From: CAYUKK01 sp964445305
GTDB lineage: Bacteria > Acidobacteriota > Aminicenantia > Aminicenantales > UBA8522
NCBI GenBank assembly: GCA_964445305.1
Contig: CAYUKK010000040.1
Location: 1 to 8,412, forward strand
Length of the DNA stretch: 8,412 nt
Reading direction: 5' to 3'
Below the pieces are notes generated by a model. It ran no database searches and had not been told where the DNA came from. It worked only from the letters and a program-made list of their open reading frames with translations. Positions 1-5,724 of this stretch are shown in pieces (within the stretch, counting starts at the first letter, position 1; each line of letters opens with the position of its first letter). Both the position numbers and the translations under genes were made by a program.

Positions 1-208
1 TTTCGAGGCCATCATCAATTCGATGACGCCGCGGGAGCGGGAAGACCCCCGCATCATCGACGGCCGCCGCCGGGCTCGCATTGCCCGGGGAAGTGGTCGG
101 CCGGTCCATGAGGTCAACCAGCTCCTCAAGCAGTTTCTTGAAATGAAGAAGATGATGAAAAAACCGCAGCTCAAGAAAATCCTGACTACCATCCCCCGCT
201 CGCGGTGA
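1..208 (+). CDS. ffh: Signal recognition particle protein Ffh, C-terminal end (5' partial)
   Basis: The gene is cut by the left edge of the window. The reading frame is open from base 2 and ends at a TGA at 206-208, leaving about 68 residues. These match the end of the Ffh M domain: the SMTPRERED helix start, the basic RRRARIARGSGRP segment, the helix EVNQLLKQFLEMKKMM, and a short lysine-rich tail. Ffh is the GTPase subunit of the signal recognition particle. It binds 4.5S RNA and signal peptides through the methionine-rich M domain and directs nascent membrane proteins to FtsY at the membrane. The GTPase (NG) domain lies outside the window. In many bacteria rpsP (ribosomal protein S16) follows ffh. 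Here a convergent, unrelated gene follows instead, so that operon arrangement is broken or absent. The family call is secure. Confidence 0.96.
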   Translation, partial: FEAIINSMTPREREDPRIIDGRRRARIARGSGRPVHEVNQLLKQFLEMKKMMKKPQLKKILTTIPRSR

Positions 209-210
209 AG

Positions 211-256
211 GACTCCCTCTCCGGCCAGGTTTGACCGGCAAAGGGGGGAGAGAGTC
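211..256 (+). other. Long imperfect hairpin just after ffh
   Basis: Two bases after the ffh stop codon, arm 211-222 pairs with arm 245-256 (12 positions with one mismatch and one G-U). Inside it lies a second helix in which 224-226 and 228-230 pair with 234-239, with A227 bulged and a TTG loop. The outer stem carries GACTCCCTCTCC on one side and GGGGAGAGAGTC on the other. No T-run follows on either strand, so it is not a canonical intrinsic terminator. It could protect the ffh mRNA 3' end, assist Rho- or Nus-linked termination, or be incidental. Pairing was worked out by eye. Confidence 0.5.
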
Positions 257-263
257 GTGGACA

Positions 264-300
264 TGTTAAAAGGGCAAGAGCTCTGGTAGACTGCTTGCCC
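264..300 (-). terminator. Rho-independent terminator of the minus-strand pair
   Basis: Read on the minus strand, GGGCAAG (300-294) pairs perfectly with CTTGCCC (278-272). Two further pairs (AG with CT) form if one C is bulged. The stem is followed directly by TTTTAA (271-266). It lies about 47 bases beyond the stop of the ceramidase-like gene, which is the expected place for its terminator. On the plus strand the hairpin is followed by CCCATG with no T-run, so it should not work as an intrinsic terminator for ffh. Confidence 0.7.
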
Positions 301-346
301 CCCATGAGGTTATCTGGAGGCCCGCTGTTCCCTATAGGCAATATAG

Positions 347-1612
347 TTAAGGCAGGGAAGTGAGGATTTTCCGGCTCGCCCGGAGGATGATGGATTCGAC
401 CTGGGGCGAGAACGGGAAAAGGCTGTAGAAGCGGGGGGCCACATAGCAAGCGTAATCTTCAGGCTCGCGGAAGGCTCGCCTGGTCGGGAGATAGCCGACA
501 TTCCCGTTGGCGTAGCCCACGGTCATGAGAGAAGAGAAGCGTCGGCGCAGCTTGAGGCCAAGGCCACAGAAAACTTCGCCAGGCAGGCCAAGAATCCTCA
601 GGCTGCCGATGGTTAGGGCATGCACGGGCACACCCTCCATCCAGGGGGACCGGAGAAAATCCGCATGCTTTTTCTCAACTCTCCTCCTCCACACTTCCAC
701 AACGCGCCGGCCGCCGGGAAACTCTTGAAGCGATCGGAAGGCAGCTTTAAATTCTCGGCCTATTTTGCTTTTGGGAAAGACCTGAAGAGGAAGGCGGATT
801 CGCTCTTCCCCGGCAGCGAGCGCTGGCGCCACTTCGTAGCGGATGAAGCGCTCGGATTTTATGGCCCGGCTGGCGATGATTTTTCCCATCAAGGTGATGT
901 CTTCTTTTGTTCCGCCAAGCCGGCGATTCAAGTAGGCCACGGGGTCGATATCGCCGCAGAAACCCTGGAAAACAAGGGCTCGGTCGCCTTCCTTTTCGAT
1001 TTCGGCCACAGCAGCTCCTGGCCAATCTGCCGAGACAGCTCGGCTCGGGCCGAGGGTGACAGGATGGCAGGCATAATTCAGCAAAAAAATTCGCTTTTTT
1101 CTTTGCTTGAAAACGGCCGTCAAGAGCCAAGGGTCAATCTGAGCAAAGTTCCGCTCCCGGCGGTTGAACCCGATGGGCTCGATCACTTCGCTGTGGAACC
1201 CGAACTCGGCTTTCTTCTCGTCGGCGCGCGCTCGGCTCGCCGCTTCCTCGATGGCGGCAGGAAGCCACCGGATGAAGGCGGGGTTGATTCTGCCCAGCCC
1301 GATGAGGGGCTGTGAGGCGGGTCCAGAATGGGTGTGGGTTGAGGCGAGGAGGGTATTTTCGGTCGGAATTCCCTGTCTGGCCGCCAGACGGCGCCGGATG
1401 CGGTTGCAAAAATCAACCGTCAGTCCGATGAGGTCGCAGCTGATGAGGAGGAGGCTCTGCGAGGGGCTGCGGAGGGAGAGAGCCCTCACTTTCAAATCAT
1501 CAACGACTTCCTCCGCCCTCCGCCGCAAATAAAAACCAAACCCGGTGAGCTCAGTCCCAAACTCCGGAGTGATGGTCATTTCGCCGTAGCCGGCGAGGAG
1601 CCCTCGGGTCAT
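347..1612 (-). CDS. Neutral/alkaline ceramidase-like protein, N-terminal domain only
   Basis: The 421-residue protein resembles the catalytic N-terminal domain of neutral/alkaline non-lysosomal ceramidase (PF04734 type), a zinc amidase. Matching segments are the opening AGYGEMTITP, the metal-ligand motif STHTHSGP (about 91-98, His93/His95), NYACHPV (179-185, His183), QGFCGDIDP (216-224), LPGEVF (343-348, Glu346) and NGNVGYLPTRRAF with EDYACY (369-390, candidate ligand Tyr374). Characterised neutral ceramidases are longer, usually secreted, and have a C-terminal immunoglobulin-like domain. This protein lacks that domain and shows no signal peptide, so it probably acts in the cytoplasm and ceramide is doubtful as its substrate; a different amide is likelier. 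The start chosen is ATG at 1612-1610, because it overlaps the upstream stop as ATGA and has AGGA just before it. An in-frame TTG at 1630 is possible but has no ribosome site. The gene is coupled to the amidotransferase-like gene upstream. Family call good, substrate unknown. Confidence 0.82.
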   Translation of the reverse strand: MTRGLLAGYGEMTITPEFGTELTGFGFYLRRRAEEVVDDLKVRALSLRSPSQSLLLISCDLIGLTVDFCNRIRRRLAARQGIPTENTLLASTHTHSGPASQPLIGLGRINPAFIRWLPAAIEEAASRARADEKKAEFGFHSEVIEPIGFNRRERNFAQIDPWLLTAVFKQRKKRIFLLNYACHPVTLGPSRAVSADWPGAAVAEIEKEGDRALVFQGFCGDIDPVAYLNRRLGGTKEDITLMGKIIASRAIKSERFIRYEVAPALAAGEERIRLPLQVFPKSKIGREFKAAFRSLQEFPGGRRVVEVWRRRVEKKHADFLRSPWMEGVPVHALTIGSLRILGLPGEVFCGLGLKLRRRFSSLMTVGYANGNVGYLPTRRAFREPEDYACYVAPRFYSLFPFSPQVESIILRASRKILTSLP

Positions 1613-2400
1613 TTTCCTGGAAGGACGCAAGCGAGGCTTTGGAGCCAGAACTGGGCGTATTTTTCCCAGAAGATGAAATTGCAGCCCCAGTGGGGCGCCG
1701 GGTCAGAAGTGAAGGCGAAAACCCGGCCCTTTCCGCGGCTGGCGACAGCGACCAGCGGGTCTCCGGTCTCCTTGATGCGGAGAAGGGTCGAGCTTTCCCC
1801 AGCGGCTAACGTCCTGTTGTAACCGAGAAGAGGCGGCATCGTTTGAAAATCGATTCCGGGGTAAGTTTTCCTCCCGGCCTCGGTCACTTCGGCTGAAAAT
1901 CCCTCGGTGCTCTCAACGAGGTCCTCGTATTCCAGGCAGCGCACGGGAAGAATTTTTTGAAGAGGCGTTCGCCCCCATCCTCCTTTTCCATGCTCTCCCG
2001 TGAAGGAATACCACCCTCCCAGGAACATCGCTCCCTTGCCCGACTCGATGGCCTCGATGGTCAGGCGGATGCGGTCGGGAAAAGTAAGGACTTTTGTCCC
2101 AAACTTTTCCCTATCAAAAAAGCTGGGCGCGAGCTGAAACAGCTTGGCGTCGATATCGCTGAAGATGAGGACATCGTTCGCTTCCAGGATTTTCTCGTAA
2201 TCGCCAGGGCCGAGCTTGTTGTAAAAATCCCACGTGGGAACGGATTCGACGCTATGCTCGCCCGTCGATTCGAGCGCCTCCTTGAGCCATTTGCCGTAGT
2301 TGAAAATATCCAGCCCTTTGGGCGCGTGGTAGAAGGGGGTCTCGGCAAAAACAGGTCCTGTCATCACAGCCCAATCCCCGACATAATAAATTTTAGCCAT
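1609..2400 (-). CDS. Class I glutamine amidotransferase-like protein (PF07090 type)
   Basis: The 263-residue soluble protein resembles the putative glutamine amidotransferase family PF07090, a branch of the class I GATase/ThuA-like fold. Family-like segments are the N-terminal strand KIYYVGDW, the NDVLIFSDID strand (about 75-84), the turn FLGGWYSFTGEHGKGGWG (126-143), KILPV (149-153), LLGYNR (191-196), the DPLVAVASRGKGRVFAFTSD strand pair (214-233) and PHWGCNF (236-242). The nucleophile-elbow position reads GGWYSF rather than G-x-C-x-G, so glutaminase activity is not expected; a carbohydrate- or amide-binding or regulatory role is open. I chose ATG 2400-2398, which begins MAKIYYVGDW and has GGAA about ten bases upstream. 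An ATG at 2430 would add ten basic residues but lacks a ribosome site. The frame stays open to 2637, into the divergent permease gene, which looks accidental. The stop overlaps the next start (ATGA), so the two proteins are probably made together. Confidence 0.8.
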   Translation of the reverse strand: MAKIYYVGDWAVMTGPVFAETPFYHAPKGLDIFNYGKWLKEALESTGEHSVESVPTWDFYNKLGPGDYEKILEANDVLIFSDIDAKLFQLAPSFFDREKFGTKVLTFPDRIRLTIEAIESGKGAMFLGGWYSFTGEHGKGGWGRTPLQKILPVRCLEYEDLVESTEGFSAEVTEAGRKTYPGIDFQTMPPLLGYNRTLAAGESSTLLRIKETGDPLVAVASRGKGRVFAFTSDPAPHWGCNFIFWEKYAQFWLQSLACVLPGK

Positions 2401-2467
2401 GTATTCATTTTTCCATTTTCTCGCCTTCATTGCAACTTGATATCGTTGGCTTGGGCGCATCCTTGTT

Positions 2468-2495
2468 TTGATTCGGAGAGGTGCGGTGGTATAAA
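2468..2495 (+). promoter_or_regulatory. Sigma70-like promoter of the permease operon
   Basis: TTGATT (2468-2473) and TATAAA (2490-2495) are separated by 16 bases. They lie in the divergent intergenic region about 45 bases before the permease start codon. The predicted transcript start, around 2502, gives a leader of roughly 36 bases. The -10 box is strong, the -35 box moderate. I see no comparably good promoter on the minus strand for the divergent pair. The AT-rich stretch 2490-2500 is nearly self-complementary and might serve both directions. No convincing operator was found. Confidence 0.55.
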
Positions 2496-2507
2496 ATTTT
2501 TGCCGGG

Positions 2508-2533
2508 CCTCAACTTTCTTTCCTTGAGGAGGG
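2508..2533 (+). promoter_or_regulatory. Leader hairpin overlapping the permease Shine-Dalgarno
   Basis: CCTCAA (2508-2513) is an exact inverted repeat of TTGAGG (2524-2529), around a ten-base pyrimidine-rich loop. The Shine-Dalgarno core AGGAGG is at 2527-2532, six bases before the ATG at 2538, so the hairpin would hide the first half of the ribosome site. With the predicted transcript start near 2502, the hairpin makes up most of the leader. The strong Shine-Dalgarno decides the permease start. Whether the six-pair stem regulates anything is untested. Confidence 0.4.
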
Positions 2534-2537
2534 AGAA

Positions 2538-3914
2538 ATGGGCCTAAACCTGGCGATGGGTCAGAAGCGCGAACGAGAATCTGAAATCCTGGAAGATTTT
2601 GCCCTGAGACCTGTTCCCCCGGACAAGCGCAAACCATGGTTGGATATCGCCATGGTCTGGATTGGCGTCGCTATCGTCCTCTCCGCTCTCCTGCGAGGCA
2701 TGATGGTCGGGATGGGGCTCGGGGACCTCAAGAGCGTTGTTCTGGCTTATCTTCTCGGCGAAGGCTTGCTCATCGGCATGATGACCCTGACAGGCCTTAT
2801 GGGAGCCAGAACAGGGCTGACGACAGCCCTCCTGGCCAGGAACGCTTTTGGTGAGCGCGGTTCTCTTCTTATTTCTTTTTGCCTGGGGGTGGCCTTCATG
2901 GGCTGGTTCGGCGTCCAGGCGGGTTTGTTTGCCGAAACTGTCGTGGCGGTCGCAAGAGCCGCCCTGCCTGTTTCCTGGCTAGCCTTTCTCTCTGGTGTGG
3001 TCATGATGGTTCCAGCCGTTTTCGGTTTCAGGGGTCTTAAGGCTCTGAGCTACGGAGCGGTGCCGCCGATGTTGGCCATTTTTCTTTATGCTTCCTTTAA
3101 GACCGGCTGGAGTTTTCTCCCAGCTGGGGAGCTTGTGCGCCTGGCGAAGTCCCATGTCCCCTCGCCTTACCCCGTTACCCTCGGCGCAGCCGCTTCCATC
3201 ATCGCCGGTGGATTTATTGTCGGCGCCGTCACTTCGGCAGATATTTTCCGCTATGCCCGGCCGCGCTTCGGGGACATCCTCATGGCCGCCACGATTTCCA
3301 TGGCCGTAAGCGCTCTCTTGCAGCTTGTTGGCTCCTCATTGGCCATGACGACCGGCCTTTATCACGAGAACTTGCCCCGCCTCATCATTAGCCGGGAGTT
3401 TGTTGGCCTGGGGTGGGTCGGCTTTCTGGCCATCGCTTTTGCCCAATGGACAACCAACGACAGCAACCTCTATTCTTCCGTCCTCGCTTTCAACACCATC
3501 ATTGGTTGGACTCGATGGAAGCTGGCCATTGCTGTCGGGATAGTCTCCTCGATGCTGGCGGCGTGGGGGATTCTCGCTCGACTCGGCCTCTTCCTCAGCC
3601 TCCTCAGCATCGCTGTCGGCCCCATCGGGGGGATTATTGTGGCCGATTATTATCTTTCTGGGAGTGGTGCTCGGGCCACCATGGAAACCCCTTCGAGGAG
3701 GCGTCGCTATTTCAACCCCGTCGCCTTGGCCGCTTACGGGATAGCGGTTACCGTTGGATGGCTAACCTCTGGCCATCCGCTAACCATCCGGGTGTTTCCT
3801 TTTTCTATTTTCGCTTTTAACGGTATCCTCGCCGCCCTGCTTCTTTATTGGGCGGGAATGAGAATGATTTGTCGAAAAGACAAAGAACCTGATGGAAGGA
3901 TCAAGGTCCCATGA
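2538..3914 (+). CDS. NCS1-family nucleobase/hydantoin-type permease (CodB-like)
   Basis: The 458-residue inner-membrane protein has about twelve hydrophobic segments and matches the nucleobase:cation symporter-1 family. These carriers import cytosine, allantoin, hydantoins and related heterocycles with Na+ or H+. Family-like features are the cytoplasmic N-terminus DFALRPVPPDKRK (about 20-32), NAFGERGS (102-109), GWFGVQ (122-127, with Trp123 and Gln127 four apart as in the Mhp1 substrate site), TSADIFRYARP (232-242), WTTNDSNLYS (304-313) and GPIGGIIVADYYL (361-373). In the sixth segment the aromatic position appears to be Phe226, nearer to cytosine permease than to the hydantoin carrier Mhp1, so the substrate cannot be named. 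The start is ATG 2538 because AGGAGG lies six bases before it; an in-frame GTG at 2481 falls inside the promoter. It is first in a four-gene operon, and its stop overlaps the next start as ATGA. Family call strong. Confidence 0.9.
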   Translation: MGLNLAMGQKRERESEILEDFALRPVPPDKRKPWLDIAMVWIGVAIVLSALLRGMMVGMGLGDLKSVVLAYLLGEGLLIGMMTLTGLMGARTGLTTALLARNAFGERGSLLISFCLGVAFMGWFGVQAGLFAETVVAVARAALPVSWLAFLSGVVMMVPAVFGFRGLKALSYGAVPPMLAIFLYASFKTGWSFLPAGELVRLAKSHVPSPYPVTLGAAASIIAGGFIVGAVTSADIFRYARPRFGDILMAATISMAVSALLQLVGSSLAMTTGLYHENLPRLIISREFVGLGWVGFLAIAFAQWTTNDSNLYSSVLAFNTIIGWTRWKLAIAVGIVSSMLAAWGILARLGLFLSLLSIAVGPIGGIIVADYYLSGSGARATMETPSRRRRYFNPVALAAYGIAVTVGWLTSGHPLTIRVFPFSIFAFNGILAALLLYWAGMRMICRKDKEPDGRIKVP

Positions 3915-5032
3915 GCTCGCTCAGAAGGAACAGCCAGTCAAACCGGGAGAATTTGCTCCGGGTCTCGCCAGCTGACCTCGAAGCCTTCATCATGGGCGGA
4001 GCGATCCTGGGCGGCGGTGGAGGCGGCTGGGTGGAGGAAGGGAAAAAGATTGGTCAGCTTGCCCTCGAGCGAGGGTTTTCAAAAATCCTTCCCCTTTCCT
4101 CTCTCTCCCGGGATGCACTCGTGGTCACTGTCTCGGCTGTTGGCGCGCCGTCGGCAGGAACTGGTCTCCTCGCGCCTGAAGATTACACGCGCGCTGTCGA
4201 GCTCCTTATGGAAAGGACACGACTTCCCATCCAGGGCCTCATCTCGAGCGAAGTGGGAGCGCTGGGCGTAGTCAATGGCTGGGTCCAATCGGCTGCCCTG
4301 GGCATTCCGGTGGTGGATGCGCCAGCCAACGGCCGGGCCCATCCCCTTGGCCTCATGGGTTCGATGGGTCTTCATCGGAGGAAAGCCTACATTTCGCGAC
4401 AAGCGGTCGTTTCGGATGGGGGGAGTAGAGGCAAGGGCAAGGAATTCTTCTTTTCCGGCCCTCTGGAAGAAGTTTCACGAAAAGTGCTGAAGATAGCCGC
4501 CACTTCGGGGGGCATGGTCGCTGTGGCGCGAAACCCCGTCGCAGCAGCCTTCGTCCTTCGAAACGGCGCGCCGGGTGCGCTCCGCATGGCGCGGAAGCTC
4601 GGGGAGTGCTTCCTTAGCCCTGGAGAGCCTGAAGAACGCCTCCAAAAAATCATTGCCTTTTTCGGCCGCGGAAAGATGTGGCGAGCCGAGGTGAAGAAAA
4701 AAGCTCTCCACCTTGAAGGCGGGCTGGATGTGGGGAGAATGGAGCTCGTCTCGGGCCCAATCCGTCTCCATTTGACTTTATGGAATGAATATATGAGCCT
4801 TGAGGCGGAAGGAAAAAGGCTGGCCGCTTTTCCCGACCTTATCATGACTTTTGACGCAGACACTTCCCGGCCGCTTATCAGCGCTGAAATTGAGGCGGGG
4901 ACAAAGATTTATCTCCTGGCTATTCCGCGGCAGCATCTCCTCCTCGGCGCCGGGGTTCGAGACCGAAAGCTCCTCGCCCGGGTAGAGAATGCGGTGGCCA
5001 GGGCGATTGCGGAGCAGGGAGACGCCAGTTGA
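3911..5032 (+). CDS. DUF917-family protein (S-methyl-thiohydantoin desulfurase-like)
   Basis: The 373-residue soluble protein has the two-part layout of DUF917 (PF06032). Near the N-terminus is the glycine-rich turn GGAILGGGGGGW (29-40). Then come ISSEVGALGVVNG (111-123) and GIPVVDAPANGRAHPLGLMG (131-150). A C-terminal part has LHLTLWNEYMSL (286-297) and PDLIMTFDADTSRPL (308-322). Proteins of this family are often encoded beside hydantoinase/oxoprolinase-type genes. From memory, one group is a metal-dependent desulfurase of S-methyl-thiohydantoins. Usual members as I recall them read D-x-D-G-x-GRAFPE where this one reads DAPANGRAHPL, so it may belong to a divergent subfamily with another substrate. 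The start ATG 3911 overlaps the permease stop; AAGG lies about six bases upstream. The following gene starts inside its stop. The permease partner suggests an imported heterocycle as substrate. Confidence 0.85.
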   Translation: MSSLRRNSQSNRENLLRVSPADLEAFIMGGAILGGGGGGWVEEGKKIGQLALERGFSKILPLSSLSRDALVVTVSAVGAPSAGTGLLAPEDYTRAVELLMERTRLPIQGLISSEVGALGVVNGWVQSAALGIPVVDAPANGRAHPLGLMGSMGLHRRKAYISRQAVVSDGGSRGKGKEFFFSGPLEEVSRKVLKIAATSGGMVAVARNPVAAAFVLRNGAPGALRMARKLGECFLSPGEPEERLQKIIAFFGRGKMWRAEVKKKALHLEGGLDVGRMELVSGPIRLHLTLWNEYMSLEAEGKRLAAFPDLIMTFDADTSRPLISAEIEAGTKIYLLAIPRQHLLLGAGVRDRKLLARVENAVARAIAEQGDAS

Positions 5033-5697
5033 AATGTAAAATCGGTTTTCTGACGATTGGGCAATCCCCTCGGCCGGACGTTATCGGAGAAATAAGGCCT
5101 CTTCTCGGCCGAAAGGCGAGCGTCGTTGAAGCTGGTGCTCTGGATTCTCTTTCCATGGCAGAAATGGCGGCGTTAGGGCCGGCGGCAGGGGATTTCCCGC
5201 TCATTACCCGCCTTCGCGACGGCCATTCGATCGTCGTCAGTCGAAAGAAAATTGTCCCTCTTCTCCAGGAGCGCGTGAAGGCCCTCGAAAGGGCGGGCGC
5301 GGATGTTCTGGCCCTTCTCTGCACCGAAGAGTTTTCCGAGCTTGTTTCTTCTAAGATTCTCCTTCAACCCGCCCGGATCCTCCGCCGCTTCGTGTCGAGC
5401 GTGCTGGACAGAGGCTCGCTTTTCGTCGTCGTGCCCCTTCCGGAGCAGAAAGAAGCAACCGCCAAGAAATGGGGTAATCAAGGCTTTTCGGTCAAGGTTG
5501 GAACGCTTGTTCCTTATGGAAAAAGAATCGTCCTGGTCGTAGCTTTAAGGGAGATGAAAGAAGCATCTCCCGATGCAATCGTCCTTGATTGCATCGGCTA
5601 CCGACTGGCCCTCAAGGGAAAGATTCAACGGGCAATAAAAAGGCCTGTTTTTTCCGCTCGCGAGGCTCTCGTCGCGGCGCTACGAATGATAGCTTGA
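5029..5697 (+). CDS. AroM-family protein, Asp/Glu/hydantoin racemase-like
   Basis: The 222-residue soluble protein matches the AroM family (PF07302), named after an E. coli gene of unknown function near aroL. The N-terminal signature is IGFLTIGQSPRPD (5-17). Two later segments, GADVLALLCTEEF (90-102, Cys98) and PDAIVLDCIGY (181-191, Cys188), resemble the two cysteine motifs of the Asp/Glu and hydantoin racemase superfamily, which use a cysteine pair for proton transfer. Their 90-residue spacing fits the two-lobe fold. A racemase or isomerase role is therefore plausible but inferred. The start is TTG 5029, overlapping the upstream stop as TTGA, with a purine-rich GGAGCAGGGAG at 5011-5021; no in-frame ATG is close by and the ATG at 5034 is in another frame. 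Translational coupling to the DUF917 gene is likely. In this operon it could handle the stereochemistry of a cyclic or amino acid intermediate. Confidence 0.85.
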   Translation: MKCKIGFLTIGQSPRPDVIGEIRPLLGRKASVVEAGALDSLSMAEMAALGPAAGDFPLITRLRDGHSIVVSRKKIVPLLQERVKALERAGADVLALLCTEEFSELVSSKILLQPARILRRFVSSVLDRGSLFVVVPLPEQKEATAKKWGNQGFSVKVGTLVPYGKRIVLVVALREMKEASPDAIVLDCIGYRLALKGKIQRAIKRPVFSAREALVAALRMIA

Positions 5698-5708
5698 CCA
5701 GGGGTAAA

Positions 5709-5717
5709 AAGGAGGTG
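5709..5717 (+). promoter_or_regulatory. Near-perfect Shine-Dalgarno of the DUF1177 gene
   Basis: AAGGAGGTG is complementary over nine bases to the usual 16S rRNA 3' end and lies seven bases before the ATG at 5725. The gap from the AroM stop to this start is only 27 bases and contains no promoter or terminator. The gene is therefore probably on the same transcript but translated independently and strongly, unlike the two overlapped genes before it. Confidence 0.8.
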
Positions 5718-5724
5718 TGAGCCC

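Noticed and set aside
332..346. CTATA-GGCAA-TATAG inverted repeat just after the ceramidase-like stop
   Set aside because: Five AT-rich pairs with no following T-run; the GGGCAAG/CTTGCCC hairpin further on is the better terminator.
620..1315. 231-codon plus-strand open frame opposite the ceramidase-like gene
   Set aside because: Its translation resembles no family I know and it lies wholly antisense to a gene with clear motifs. Long antisense frames are common in G+C-rich DNA.
2430..2450. Possible operator: TTGCAA palindrome and CAAC...GTTG arms in the divergent region
   Set aside because: Arms are only 4-6 bases with an asymmetric centre and no repeat copy, so this is expected by chance.
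2481..2537. GTG start for the permease 19 codons upstream
   Set aside because: It lies between the -35 and -10 boxes of the predicted promoter, and the strong Shine-Dalgarno points to ATG 2538.
2401..2637. Upstream extension of the amidotransferase-like gene by up to 79 codons
   Set aside because: It would run across the divergent promoter and into the permease gene. The added residues are unlike the family, and the MAKIYYVGDW start aligns with a typical N-terminal strand.
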